From positions 372,001-436,000 of the forward strand of contig JALLLT010000028.1 of the NCBI GenBank assembly GCA_025266875.1: a DNA stretch of 64,000 nt, written 5' to 3'. Source of the DNA: Fennellomyces sp. T-0311. Lineage: Eukaryota; Mucoromycota; Mucoromycetes; Mucorales; Lichtheimiaceae. The position numbers were made by a program, and so were the translations under genes. The notes beneath the pieces were generated by a model that was given only the letters and a program-made list of their open reading frames with translations, was not told where the DNA came from and ran no database searches. This document shows positions 10,757 through 23,850 of the stretch, in pieces (position 1 is the stretch's first letter; every line of letters starts with the position of its first letter).

Positions 10757-13700
10757 TGTGAGAAATTATTGATGTGCCGGAAGAGCATTGAGGTAATACT
10801 CGCTGTACGTATGCGCTCCTTTTATCAAGCAAAAGCGTGGGGTTGGGCTGAATATGTTGAGTCCCTGGCCTGGACAGATGACCATACCTGATCTAAGCTT
10901 GTAATAAATACAACATTTATGGGTTATGTATGTAAGTGTAATACCTTATATTTTCGTGGAAGGCTTTGGCGTTAACGGCTATTACATATGTATATGAAGT
11001 GCACACGCATATACATAAGTAGCATTAAAAGTCTTTAAAATTTCTGTGTGTATGCATTGAATGATCTGACAACATTTACAATATTTTAAGGTAGAAAATG
11101 GGACAAAGTATCTCTACTTTCGCAATATGACCCAAAAGGTGGAAACGTGTTTAATAAAATTAAACACACACGCGCAATAGTTAATATAAGCCGGTAAACA
11201 TGTCAAAACGTCTGTGCATCCCGTACAAAATTCGTGCAACCAATTCAAATTTAGCGCAAGCTGCACATTTTGATACACCTATATTAACGGTTCACAGTAG
11301 ACTCTTGAGAAATAATCAACTATAGCTATTTCAATAATTGGCACCTGATCCCTGGCAACATTGGGCACAGCATTGATGCTCTTATAAACTGTAGAACCTA
11401 AAAACCCCATAGTTGGAAATAAGATATGGTACTGTAGAAATTGTGTCAAGCAAAGCTATTACATGGCTGTTGTTATTGTTACCAGATGATAACTAAATAC
11501 AATGGAGCTTTTCTGCTGAATTAAGTATTAACGATGGCTCCATAAGCTCTTTTCCCGCCGTGCATTCCATTTCGCATGCTTCTTTCCTTTGACTTCTCCA
11601 TTTTCGATCTTTTTTCAAATTTGTCGTTCTCAGGTTCTTCTTGTTCAATTTCTCCCAAAGCCGGCCTACTTTTTCCCATATTTCGATTCTAAATTACGCT
11701 AGCAACACAGACTAAGCTGTTCTGTATCGCTACCAACTGGTATTACTCATTACAAGAACCAAAATAGAACTTCACCTAACTCAAGTTTTCGATATCCTAG
11801 GAGGTGAAAATCGCACTAGTCTAAATAAGCGCTTCCTCTATCGCTAGTTTGACTAGCTGTTGATACATATTGACACAACCCGCAATCGAATTTACCAGAG
11901 GTATCAAAGCAAATTACTGAGAAAGCAAAGATACATCTGGAGATTTGGGTAACTAGTTGAACCGGAAGCCGAGTAAAGTGTTTTGTTCTATAAAAGCGAG
12001 TTGGATATTCTCGATGTGTTTACGTATGGATCCATCCGATGATTGGATGTACTTGATTAGTGACATATTCTGTAGAAAAATAAGGCCTTATCCAACGGAT
12101 TATAGAGCTAGTCAAAATAGTGGTTGAATGAAAAGTTATCTTCGAAAATATGCAAATGTCAATTACAATCACCGCTTTTGGCCCATCGAGCGCTTACGCA
12201 ATTTACTTCATAACTAATGATAGTAGAGAGAGGGGTGTAAAGTATGGAGAAAGTCTAATCGAACCACTTCTGTGCATTTAATAGGCGAGACCAAGGCCGG
12301 AAAGTGAAAATTGGTATTTCTCCAAACCGATTACAGCAATTCAGAGATGTATCCACGACAATAAGCGTAATTTATACGTTCATTAGGTAACTTTGAACAT
12401 GTTTACTGAGTTGGATAGCAATTAAATACCTTTGATAGATATGTAGGTAAGTTTTGTAGAGAAATCATAGACTCGTCTGGTGATGGTAGCAACTTAAAGT
12501 ATTAGTGACGGAGGAAAGTCTTACCTGGAATAAGCGCACCGTTTAGCCTTCAAACGTAGCATACAAAACACTTACGAGATATACTAACCTGCTTTAACTT
12601 TTGTAGTATATGATCCAAAACGCATGCTTTGCGGAATCGTTGAGTTTGTGTTTCTAGCATAATCTGGGATCGAAAAGAAATCAACGTTGCTCGCTGTGCG
12701 TATGAACTGTGAGATATTAGCCCACTCATATATGTTGATCAATTAGGTTATAAGTAGGGATTGAAGAGTATAAGAGCCATTGACTCCCTGGGATTGACAC
12801 GTTTTTCCTCCTGACCGAATGAAGTAATGCTAATGTAATATACTTGTGTTTTATGCTTTCTGCACAGCAAACAATGAGGGAGTTACCGTTTTCATCGCTG
12901 AGCGCATAAAGGTAAATTTTGGAGATTTTTTTCGTGTAGGTACCCAGACAGGCCGATCAAACCACTTGTACGCTCTATAAAAAGCAATATAACGAAGCAC
13001 AAGCTTTAGCACAGATTGCTGCTACGAGACGGTATGAAGTCGTGATAAAATATGTCTGTAAAAATAGCATTGCTTTCAGATAAGGCGGCAACAAGTCGGG
13101 GTCCATTCGGAAAGATTACAAGGTAAGAGAGTGCATTATGCTTGGCTACCATTTAAAGAAGCTCATGAAGAAGCAAATGTCGTACCTAGTTTTCGGACGC
13201 CTGACTACGTTGCACAAAGGTGCTACCACGGTGACCGCAAACGGAAGGCATTCGGTCCGTTCTACCATATTTTGTTGTCAGAATTTTGATTTGTTTAGTT
13301 AATTGGCTCAAATCTATACTCTTCAAGAAAAATCACACGAACAGAAGCAACAAAACAGGCTACATTACGTTTTCTACCAGTGTTCCTTTGGCTCAATCAT
13401 AATAAAAAAATATCATGTCATACTCCCTTCTTCGTACTTTCAAAATAGTTCGCGGACCCGACAACAGCATGGTGTTCTGCCTGATGAGGTGATTGTGTAT
13501 GGCGGCAATTGATGTTCATAAGGATAGGCAGAGTGCAGCAGGATGATCATTACGGCGATCGTCGTCAATATTGGATTGATGAGCAGTAGATCATTGTTCG
13601 AAAAAGAGGGTCCAGCAAGATCCAGATCGATTAAGATCTTCTATATATGTACACACGCATTTCAAGTGCACCAAAGCTGTCAAAACTCGAATGATTACTG

Positions 13701-14212
13701 CCCTGCCATTCAGTGGACGGTTAAAATATAGCATCGCACACACTCAAGGGAGCACCAAACAATCAATTCTGACGCTGTGTATCATGACCTTGAAGTGGTA
13801 CGAGGCTCGCGTGGAAAGTGATCAGGGGAACATTACAAACGGGCTTGTCCTACGGCGCACGACGATTGCGAAGCAAAAGGGAGAGGAAACAAAATGAAAC
13901 GGAACTCCTGAGAGAGAGGACATCCGACAAGTGGCATGGCTCTATTCCATCTCCTTTCTGGACGGCTTCATTGAGCGGGAATAGCCAATCCACACGTATA
14001 GTTGGGGGGCGCGGGGAGATGCAAGCGGTGCAACCAAGAGTTGCTGTTCCTGGATTTGATTTCCGTTCTTGCTGCTGGGAATAGATTAGAGTTTGGGAGG
14101 TACACCGATCGGCAAACCATTCTCTCTTTTTTTGTCCGTGTGTTTTGGCCTTGCACCCGCATATGAATTACTCGGCTTGTCCCGCTCTTCCTCTTTCTCC
14201 TCTCTTTCAACA
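10757..14212. other. Gene-free AT-rich block
   Basis: About 3.4 kb with only short frames of no recognisable family. It holds one copy of a dispersed repeat (12040-12260, listed separately). The last part, about 14185-14210, is a CT-rich tract immediately before the kelch gene ATG and probably is its core promoter or leader. Numerous stops in all frames elsewhere suggest decayed repeat DNA rather than a missed gene. Confidence 0.4.
12040..12260 (+). repeat. Dispersed degenerate repeat, copy 1
   Basis: Matches copy 2 at about 49772-49985 in the same orientation. Shared blocks in order: TACTTGATTAGT, then AGAAAAAT, TCCAA-GG-T-AGAGCTAG, GAATGAAAAG, AATG-TAGT, and GTAAAG. By eye this is about two thirds identity over the first 100 bases, fading after that. 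No coding potential is seen, so it may be part of an old transposon or a solo fragment. Confidence 0.5.
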
Positions 14213-15703
14213 ATGTCACAGCGACGACGCCCATCCGAAAATGATCCCCGCTCATCCCTGGCACCAGCATCCAAAGTAAAACGATCAACTTCATCAACCG
14301 GATCCGCGCTTCAATCGCTGTCTCCCAGGTAAAGAATGGCACTCGTTGCAAAGGAACACCTTGGCAGTCAACTTAATGATGTCAGCAAAGTCGCGAATAT
14401 ACCGATAGTAGCCCGTTATCACCATCGTTACGCTGGTCGACCTCCCAACGACGCGCATCCGAAGATCGTATGTTTTTTTTTGCCTTGTTACTTGAAGCTC
14501 GTGGTAGTAACCATATACGATAGAAAGTAAACGACGAGACCGCTCAAAACGGGCGCAGGACTCGGTGCCAGTATCGGCACCAGCAATAGCAGCTGCACCT
14601 GCACCTGCCATGTATTGGTCGCGTGCAACAACGTATGGACATGCACCGCGAGCACTCAGGGCGCACACGAGTGTTGTTGTCAATGGTGTCATGTATGTTT
14701 TTGGCGGAACAGACAACAAAGGCGGATTTGCCAAGCTTCACACGCTGGATCTAGGTACGTTTCTCCCCTCCAAACCTAAAAAAAAACTCAAAGTGTGTGA
14801 GTTAGACACGTTCACCTGGTCAAAACCCACGGTTTATGGCGAGATTCCTCCACCTTGTCGGGCACACAGTGCAACCGTGCATGAACAGGAATCCAAAATT
14901 TACATGTTTGGTGGCGGTGACGGACCACATTACTACAGCCACCTATTTATGCTCGACACAACCTCATTGACTTGGACTCGATTGCAGACAAAGGGCCCTT
15001 CTCCATCCCCGCGACGTGCGCACGCCTCGGTTATTTTCGAAAATAAGCTCTACGTATTTGGTGGCGGGGATGGTGTGCATGCATTGAACGATGTATACTG
15101 TTTCAATATCCGCGAGAATGTGTGGTCGGTAGTCGAGACAAGCGGAGCCAGGCCGACGTCCAGAGGATATCATAGTGGAAATCTTGTGGGAAACAAGCTA
15201 GTTATTTACGGTGGAAGTGACGGTCATACTTGCTTTGGAGATGTACACCTGCTGGATCTAGGTAAGTTAACAAGCGGGATTAGATGGGCCTCTTCTTTAA
15301 CATGTGTTATAAAAGTGTCATATCGCTGGCATTCCGAGCACCTTGACCCAGAAATACCAAGATTATCTCATGCATCAGTATGTGTCGGATCCTATCTTTT
15401 CGTCACAGGAGGTCACGATGGAACACATTACTGTCATGATCTGCTTATGCTTAATTTTGGTATGGGATAGACAGAGGTTGATTGAACGAAAAGCTCATTT
15501 TGTAATTAGTAACCATGGCATGGGAGGTCCGGAAAGTGTATGGACAGGCGCCAACTTCCCGAGGATATCATACAATGGTCATGTACGACAGCAGGCTGGT
15601 CATGTTTGGAGGATATGATGGAAAGCATTACTTTGATGATGTCTATGTCTTAGATCTCAGTTCGCATGCATATTTAGCGCAAGTACAATGGACTCCACCT
15701 TAA
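14213..15703 (+). CDS. Kelch-repeat beta-propeller protein
   Basis: Proposed six exons: 14213-14328, 14386-14467, 14559-14754, 14794-15261, 15316-15459 and 15510-15703, which close to 399 residues. Kelch repeats with paired glycines and the aromatic/Trp spacing are plain: VVNGVMYVFGGTDNKGG, KIYMFGGGDGPHYYSHLFML, NKLYVFGGGDGVHALNDVY, NKLVIYGGSDGHTCFGDVHL, YLFVTGGHDGTHYCHDLLML, and RLVMFGGYDGKHYFDDVYVL. This makes a six-bladed propeller likely, normally a protein-interaction module. The N-terminus is a Ser/Arg-rich tail with PSENDP and KVKRSTSST. The first two junctions are uncertain: 14386 is chosen because it keeps phase and has a CTTAAT branch-like motif. The third intron would be only 39 nt and is a multiple of three without a stop, so it might instead be retained coding sequence. 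CT-rich DNA precedes the ATG. Confidence 0.8.
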
Positions 15704-16222
15704 TTATCAAATTCGACGATTGACCTGTAAAAAGATTGGCGTCACGTGGGCAAGCTCTATCTTTTACTGCTGATATGTCGATATCACAACTGCCTTACTG
15801 CGGGGATAATAGACATTTAATATCCTTCAACGATATCACACCGCTATTGTATCATCTTTAATAATAATAAAAACCTTGAAAGTGACCTTAATCAAACTGC
15901 ATTGATTCGGCGCTATTTAATACATTTCGAAGTTTAGTCATGCACTGATTATAGTTTTAACGTTTATCTACAGCTTTGTTCAAGGCAGCCTTGCAGGCGA
16001 CAGCTTCTGACTCGTAATGTCGAGTTGAGCAATATCGTCTACAAAAACGATGGTCGAGTAAATGAGCGGCTATGTTGATAATTAGATAGATACCAGCTGC
16101 CAGAAGTCTATTATCCTACGTTCACAGCCAAGCATGGTGTTGGAATGAATAGAACATTGAGAATATCAGAAGATCAAAGGTCAGATAAGTTGACTGTTTT
16201 GAAATTTGCCACTTTGTCTTAA
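15704..16222. other. Intergenic, no gene seen
   Basis: AT-rich spacer between the kelch gene and the first zinc-cluster regulator. An ATAATAATAAAAA segment at about 15860 may serve 3'-end formation of the kelch gene. Nothing else recognised. Confidence 0.4.
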
Positions 16223-18345
16223 ATGCCCCGCAAAACCCCTTGCAGAGGTACGCTTTCGCTTGTGTTTTCCTCCATTAAGAATCTAAATGATTGAAAAGCT
16301 TGTAAAAAACGACAACGGGGATGCTTTTACCATCAAAACTCGAGTGTTTGCGTCCGCTGCACGAAACTAAAGCTTACCTGTATACCGATCGACAATCTAC
16401 CAGACGATGATGACGACGTACTGCCGAAAGAGTACATTCCAAAAACGTTAGAATACTGGCGTTACCAGGTTACGCAATTAGATCAAGAAATGAAATACCT
16501 GGAAAGAAATGTTCGCGAATGTTCGACCATGGCAAAGCAAGGACAATGGCAGCTAAGCGTTGAAGACGGAAAACTGAAACTTCAGACTGCAATCAAATCT
16601 ATAGAAGAGATGATCATGTACAGTCGAGCGTCGCTTAGATATATCTCGCCGTTCAAAGGATTATTCAACAATGTTCCTATTCGCTGTGAAAACGCAACCT
16701 TCACACCAATTTTACGGGCATTTCGTAAAATGTTCACACGAGTCATCAATGAGCCTGACAGGCCAAGGCTAGCCGAAGAGCAATTGCAAACGACATCGGA
16801 ACACTATCGAACCATCATAGATCATATCATACATGTATACTTCCAATACAAGAATCCCAGACTTCCGTTTCTCCATGCGCCAACATTCTTCGAACATTAT
16901 CGCAACCTCGCTGATCCGTTGTCATGTCCTGTCACACTCGCCGTGTGTGTCAACACCGTCTGTACCTCTCGCCGTCATCTTGACTACAGCGCTGACGAAC
17001 GGCGACATTTGGCCGAGTTCTTCTACACGAAATGTAAAGCGATCCTCGTCGACATATTTGATGCACCCTCTCGAAAGCTCGAAACGATATTTTCAGTCAC
17101 GTTCTTACATCATTATGTTACCTTCATACTGTTACAGCCATCGGAGGCACGCCGGCTCGTCACTATCGCATACCTGCTGTGCAGAGAATTGGATTCTCAA
17201 GCTGACGACAATGATGTTCCCGCAATGCGAATCCTGATCCATCGGCACTCTATGTTTGCAGAAAATGCATTGAGCGTTCTCAGTTTTCTTATGGACGAGC
17301 GCCCGTCACCATATTCGTTGCTATGTGCACGACTCATGGAAACAATACCTGGAGAGGATGATGCGACGTGCCAAAACATCGACATGTACAACCATTTGTT
17401 ACCATTTGTAACGAACCCTCAATTGAGAGCTGCCATGGTGAGAATGCAATATCGGATCAAGAGGTGAATGGGAAGATCTCACTCTGGTTATGACTAGGAC
17501 CCTATGGACCACATGATTAGTGGGGGATCGGATCACGTAACACTCGAGGCAGTATTTCGACTAGATTTGATGGTTCACGAATGGTGGAAAGGTCTTCCAA
17601 ATCATCTACGGGTGTGCGACGACCTATTCGCCGAAAACGCTACTAGTAGTATCCAGCAAAATACCTCCATCCACAAAGCGATCGTGTTTTCTTGTGCTCA
17701 TGCAACACTACTTCGGCTTTATGCGTGTTTGATTACACCCGAGCGGTTCCCGCAAGACGGCGACTCTCCAACTGGGGATGATGAAAGCAACCATGAAGAA
17801 CTTGTGATGTTGCTTAACGAAAGAGCGAAAAACGTGATCATGCGCTCATCGGATGCACTTCTTAGCACAATATTGCATATTCATCACACACAAGCTGATA
17901 TGCCACCTCGTAAGTAGCTTTTTTTTTTTACTTTGGTATCAAAATATCTCATCAATTTTTGAATGCAGCGATGCTTGAATTCCTGTCTCGAGCTATCTAC
18001 GGGTTGTTCACAGTATCTTTGTGCCCCACCGTGCAGATTCCTCTGAGTATCCAACAAAAGTTCAACCAAGCTATGCATGCGATGTCCTTACAGTTCCCGG
18101 CCGACAATCAAATTGCCCCCTCATCATCACCACTTGATGCGTTTATGATCACGCAGCAAATCAGCAATTTCGATGTCTACAGAAGCCGCCCGTTACCAGG
18201 CTACGCTTTAGTCTCGGATATTCTCTGCACTACGCATACGTATCTACAATCGCATTTTGTTCGCGGACCTGACGGATCATGGTCATGGTCTTCGTTTCTT
18301 GGTGTTTTTGCAAATGCTTTAATGAGAGGCAGCTTAATTTTATGA
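16223..18345 (+). CDS. Zn2Cys6 transcription factor, array member A
   Basis: Four exons: 16223-16247 (25 nt), 16299-17437, 17498-17909 and 17969-18345, closing to 650 residues. The micro-exon supplies MPRKTPCR and the first Cys; the splice creates an Ala codon, giving C7-x2-C10-x6-C17-x8-C26-x2-C29-x6-C36, a canonical fungal binuclear zinc cluster at the extreme N-terminus. It is followed by an acidic linker, a DVLPKEYIPKTLEYW motif shared by all five paralogs, a coiled-coil dimerisation helix, and a long helical middle region with the shared blocks RASLRYISPF, PFLHAPTF, DPLSCPVTLAVCVNTVC and ATLLRLYACL, consistent with a fungal-specific regulatory domain. The middle splice (17437/17498) replaces the paralogs' F-x-NP block with a diverged DPMDHMISGG stretch. 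Likely a nuclear DNA-binding regulator; targets unknown. First of three head-to-tail genes. Confidence 0.85.
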
Positions 18346-18450
18346 TGCAGGCCATTCAATAAATGTTAAAGTGTTCCTCGGTTTCCATGGTCATCGTTGA
18401 GTTGGCACGTTTCAGCTGGGGCCGATTATGGTCTCACTTTCAAACCTATC

Positions 18451-20601
18451 ATGCCACGCAACCTGCCTTGCCGAGGTAGATAATATTTGGAAAGCACAAT
18501 TGCATATTCTCATTGTCAGTTCTGAATCATCAGCCTGCAAGAAAAGACAGAAAGAATGCTTTTGGAAGCGAAATTCCAACGCTTGCATCTTATGCTCCAA
18601 ATTGAAAGTTGATTGCATACCAGCCAACGATTCCAGCGAAGAGGACAACAACGACGTGCTGCCTCGCGAATACGTTCCCAAGGCATTAGAATACTGGAAT
18701 TACCAAATTGATCAGTTGGAGACCGAGTTACAACGGACAGAACTGAATCTGATTCATTGCCAGGAGCAGCAACAACAACAGCAACAACAGCAACAGAACA
18801 AGGAATGGGAGCTGAGTATCGAAAACGGGCAATTAAGGCTACTTACGGCGATCAGGAGCTACGAAGAGTTGATCATGTTTAGTCAAGCCTCACTCCGCTA
18901 CCTTTCACCGTTCCAAGGTGTCTTCAAAACAGCAACGTTTCGGTTCGAAAACAGAACCCTCATGACTGTGATGCATACGGCCTATAGGATATTTTCCCAA
19001 GGCGTAAACCAGCAAACGTTTAAGGGCTTCCTCCCCTTTTCTCGGCCAAAGTCGATACCGTTGATACTCGACATGCGAAGCTTCATAGATATGTTGATCC
19101 ACCTACACTTGGAATACAGCAATGTCAGGCTACCGTTCCTGTATGAGCCAACGTTCCTCGAGCATTACACTAGCCTGGCAGATCCATTTTCATGCCCTAT
19201 CACTCTCGCGATATGCGTCAACACCGTCTGTACATGCCGCAAAGTTCATCAGATGTATTCTGCCACCGAACGACGCCAATTAGCCGAGTACTTTTACGAC
19301 AGATGCAAAGCTATTTTGGTCGACATGTTTGACGACCCAACAAGGAAGTTGGAGACTGTTTTCACCATCACGTTTTTGTCCACCTTCGTTATATTTGTGT
19401 CGTTGAACTTACCAGAAAGCCGACGATTATTAACCGTCGCGTATTTACTTTGCAAAGATCTGGAATTGGTTTATTCCCGAAGCAGCCAACCGACAGTTTC
19501 GTCTATCCTGTTTCAACGACACTCCAGTTATATAGAGCGCATGCTCAAACTCACAGAACTTGTAATGAGTGGCTCTGTCTCACTCCCTTGGCCTGAGCCT
19601 CTGTTTTTGCAAAGTATCCCGGGTGAGAACGAGGCGGCCTGCGCCTATATGCAGATGTACAACACTTTGATTGGCTTTTTACAGAATCCCTGTATCAAGA
19701 GCGTGATAGTAAGTCAATCCAACCACAGGTCGCTGATGATTTTCTCTGGTTGATCAAAGTGTTCTTTCAGGCATTTGCCGGAAATCCAGTTACCAATATC
19801 AGTCTCGAAACGATCCTTGAAAGCGACAGAGCGATCCAAGCGTGGTGGGCGAAACTTCCTCACAACCTTCGAGTTTGCGATGATTTTTGCTCAGAAGATG
19901 CGGAGGGCGCAATAAATCGAAACAAGTCATTTACTGCGCAGGTGACGTTTGCATTCGCCCACTACAATATGATACGAATTCATGGGTGTCTAGTTAATCC
20001 AATACTCTCATCAGAGGAATTATTACAAGATGACAAGGACATCTTACAAATGCTGAGCAATAAGGCGATATCAAAAGTCTTACGATCGTGCGATTTACTC
20101 TTCACTGCACTTTTACCAATGATTGCTAGCTACGAGATTGATATACCCCCGAGTAAGTTTGATCAGATCATTTCCGTATTATTGCCCGTATTGATGGTTA
20201 TGTGTACATTAGTAACATTCGAATTTATGTCCCGTGCTATACACGGACTGGTAACCATCTTAAGTTGCCCTAATACGGAAATACCACCAAGGTTACAACA
20301 CAAGTTTTTTGCATTCGCCCGAGCATTTGATGAGCAAGTCAAACCCGACGCCCGAATACCGCCATCACTCTCTCCTCTGAAAGCCTACATGGAGAAGCAA
20401 GAGCAAGGAGATCTTCAGGTCTACTTTAATTGTCCAATGCCAAGTATTGCTCTAGTTGTAGACATGTTCACTATGTTCTGCACTGATTTACAAACACGTC
20501 TTGTCCAAAATCAAATGAGGCCATCTTCCACGTATAGAACCAGCTTTATTAATGCTGCTCTGAGCGCAGATTTTCCTTCACTAAATAAAGTCCAGATTTG
20601 A
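18451..20601 (+). CDS. Zn2Cys6 transcription factor, array member B
   Basis: Exons 18451-18475 (25 nt), 18534-19708, 19771-20152 and 20213-20601 give 656 residues. The micro-exon encodes MPRNLPCR and the spliced zinc cluster has the same spacing as member A, ending in CSKLKVDC. It carries the shared DVLPREYVPKALEYW block, then a coiled coil interrupted by ten consecutive glutamines (18767-18796), and the helical regulatory region (ASLRYLSPF, PFLYEPTFLEHY, DPFSCPITLAICVNTVC, LPHNLRVCDDF). The third intron is 60 nt, a multiple of three with no stop, so its retention would add 20 residues without a frameshift. The gene starts about 105 bases after member A ends, so its promoter must be very compact or overlap the preceding 3' end. 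Function beyond sequence-specific regulation cannot be assigned. Confidence 0.87.
18767..18796 (+). repeat. CAG/CAA tract encoding ten glutamines
   Basis: Ten consecutive Gln codons in mixed CAG and CAA within the coiled-coil segment of zinc-cluster member B. The other four paralogs lack it at this position, so it is a recent expansion in one member. Confidence 0.85.
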
Positions 20602-21593
20602 TCTCTCAATGCATTTGTACTGCGACGAAGACACACATATATTAAACAACGAGATTATGTACGTAGCAAAGCAATGGTTTGTAACATAACCTTCAATTAC
20701 CATTAAAAGTTATCTGACCGGACTTTCCAAACTAAGGCGGGCGTCATGAAGTCTTCGGCGCTCAGTCCGGAATCAATCAACAAGCTCAACGATTTTCCTG
20801 AGTTAAATACATGTGCCATATCGCTGGTCAGTCTGGCCTATAATCTATTGAACGTGACAGTGAACTTTTTACATCTAGGCTATGCATAGTAAGTGCTTCA
20901 CTTTGGTAGGTGAATGCGAGTTATCTGCGTATAGTATCCCATGATATGCCACAAAAAGCACCTCGATATATCTTATTTAACCAGCTAAAGTTGCACAGAC
21001 GATAAGGGTGCTGTTGACGGAATTTATGCGTCATCCTCTTCCGAGAATCTACGACTATTTCCTTAATCATTTCATGTGCGAGAGATTTTGACAAGTGCTC
21101 TTCCGCTTCCAGTATTGATAGTTAATACTTATTACTAGATGGGTTCACTGCTACTGTTACCTTACCAGCTTACAATAAACTACCATTACTCATGCAAAAA
21201 AGCGTTCTATACACCAGGTAAAGATACGCAGTTTGGAGCTACGTATCAACTATTCTTATGCCTTGCACCTAAAGTTCTTTTCTGTGTTTAAATTCTAGAG
21301 CCTCACTGGACTTGGGCGGACCTCAGGCTTACTACATAAAATTCGTCGATTGCTTCATTATCTGAGCAATTTTCTTTTATGCTAGATATACTCAACTAAA
21401 TATGCGTAACGTCGCTCAATATATATAGTCTAACGTAATTATGTTTTTAAAAGGTCCATATAGTAAGCGCCTTTCGGCGTTCACAATATGGAACTTCTAA
21501 AAATGAAAAAATTAATTCGAGCCGGCCCAGACATGGTTACAGCGCCCATATTTGTGAGGAAAAATAAAACTGCTCGTCCCACTTTACTCTACG
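20602..21593. other. Intergenic, no gene seen
   Basis: Largest spacer inside the zinc-cluster array. AT-rich, with no frame resembling the flanking regulators, so no evidence for a sixth decayed copy. It presumably holds the promoter of member C. Confidence 0.45.
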
Positions 21594-23715
21594 ATGGCAC
21601 GAAACCACCCTTGTAGAGGTAGATCATTTTCAGCCAAGGCAATTACATATTCTCATTATTAGCTTTGAATTGACAGCATGCAGGAAACGACAAAAAGGAT
21701 GCATTTGGAAACGGAACTCGAACGTCTGTCTCCTCTGCAGCAAGTTAAAAGTGGAATGCACTCCAGCCGATGAATCCAGTGATGATGACCAAGACATCTT
21801 GCCTCGTGAATACAATATCAAGACATTGGAATACTACCACTACCAAATTACACAATTGGAGAACGAATTACAGCGAATGGAATGCGATCTTGTCCGTTGT
21901 CAAGATAAACAACGGAAACTCGAAAATATTGAATGGAAGCTTAGCATCGAGCAAGGTCAACTTAAGCTACATACAGCAATTAGAAATTTCGAAGAGTTGA
22001 TCATGTTCAGTCAGGCTTCACTGCGGTATCTCGCACCGTTCGAAAACATCATCAAGACCACACTTTTTCGATTCGAAAACAGGGCGCTTACCACGATTAC
22101 GCAGACCGTGTGTCGAGTATTTTCTCAGGCTATGACTCAGCGATTGTTGAAGGGACAGATACTTTATTCGTCACCAAAGTCGATGCCATACACTTTACCT
22201 CAGATCCGAAAGATCATGGATGATCTGATCCGCCTACATCTACGACACAATAATCGCAAAATGCCACTTTTGCATGCGCCAACGTTTCTTCAGCAATACA
22301 ATAACCTCGCCGATCCATTCTCATCCCCCCTCGTCCTTGCAATCTGTGTCAATACCATATGCACATATCGTGGCTTGCAAAAAAGATACTCTGCAGTCGA
22401 ACGCCGTCAACTGGGAGAATTCTTCTGTCATAGATGCAAAGAACTTTTGGCCGACACGTTCGATGACCCGGATCGCAAACTTGAGACGATCTTCACGATA
22501 ACGTTTTTGATACACTTTATAACATTTGTGCTCCTGAAACCACGGGAAAGTCGACGCTTTGTTACGATTGCGTACTTGCTTTGTAAAGAACTAGAGTCTG
22601 ATTTTTCTGAAATCAAGGAACCAACGGTTATGTCCGTTTTGTTTCAGCGGCACTACTTTTTCATACAGCGTGCTGCCAGGCTCGTCAACCATGTGATTGA
22701 TGGAACCATCCCCCCAGTTCCTTTTCCGTCAATACAGGTTTTCGAAAAGATACCGGATGAGGATGAAGTGACGTGCATGTATATCGATGTGTACAACCAT
22801 ATACTTGGATTTTTCCAAAAACCTTTTGTCAAGAATGTGATAGTAGGGCAGCCTTCGAACTAGTCTTCCCTTCGGCTAACGAAATATCCTTTTTTTTGCA
22901 GTCGTTCGCCGATAACCCAGCTACTGATATCAGCCTGGAGATGATTTTTCATTGCGACCGAGCCATCCACGAATGGTATGACGAGCTTCCTCCACAGCTC
23001 CGGCTTTGCGAAGATTTTAATGCAGAGGACACTCAAGATGCAGTGATGAAAAATACATCACAAGCTGCTGCACTGGTATTTGCCTTTGTACACTACAATA
23101 TGCTACGAGTCTATGTATGTCTTGTCAATCCAAAGCCTCTCTCACCGGATGATGTCGTGCAAAACAGCAAGGATGCAATACAAATGTTGAGCGAAAAGGC
23201 AATATCACAAGTTTTGCGATCATGTGATCTAGTTCTCAGTACGCTTTTGCGCATAATTAACCATTTCAAAGAAGACATACCACCATGTAAGTTTGATTGG
23301 TTTTAATAGTTAGCGATACTAATATAATATATTATCAGTGACGTTCGAACTCATGTCCCGTGTCATCCACGGATTGGTCACTGTTGCAAGCTGCTCTAGT
23401 ACAAAAATCCCGTCAAGTCTGCAATGCAAGTTTTTCGAATGCACTCACGCTATCCATGCCCTAATGCCATCTGATAACAAAATTCCACCTGCGCTATCAC
23501 CGCTTAAGGCATTCATGGAAACAAGACAGCAAGGGGATCTCCAAGTTTATACCCAGTATCCACTTCCTGGAGCCGCTCTAATCTTGGACTTATTTAATAT
23601 GTTCTGTGCTGACTTGCAATCCCACCTTGGTCGGAACCAGATGGGCACAGTTTCTACCTTCAATTATAGTTTCATAAACGCAGTTCTATGTGCAGAGTTC
23701 CCTGTAAGAAGCTAA
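21594..23715 (+). CDS. Zn2Cys6 transcription factor, array member C
   Basis: Exons 21594-21618 (25 nt), 21677-22842, 22902-23286 and 23339-23715 close to 650 residues. The micro-exon encodes MARNHPCR; after splicing the cluster reads C-x2-C-x6-C-x8-C-x2-C-x6-C and ends CSKLKVEC. Protein order as in members A and B: zinc cluster, acidic linker, DILPREYNIKTLEYY, coiled coil, then the helical regulatory region with ASLRYLAPF, PLLHAPTFLQQYNNL, DPFSSPLVLAICVNTIC, LPPQLRLCEDF and PPALSPLKAF. By eye it is closest to member B (shared WKRNSN and CSKLKV in the zinc cluster). The intron before exon 4 contains a TACTAAT branch-like motif. No damage is seen, and the frame is intact over the full length. 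It ends 135 bases from the tail of member D, which runs convergently. Confidence 0.87.
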
Positions 23716-23850
23716 ATAAAAAATAATTAAAAATGTAGAAGTAATTATTCTCTGTAATCTTAATACGCATAAAGGACAATGCTATCTCTTTTATACATTC
23801 ATACACAAAAAGATTTGCTACTACATGTGCTCTATATACATGCATGAAAA

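Noticed and set aside
20602..21593. Possible decayed sixth zinc-cluster copy between members B and C
   Set aside because: None of the shared blocks (zinc cluster, DVLPxEY, ASLRYLxPF, CVNTVC) could be found in any frame.
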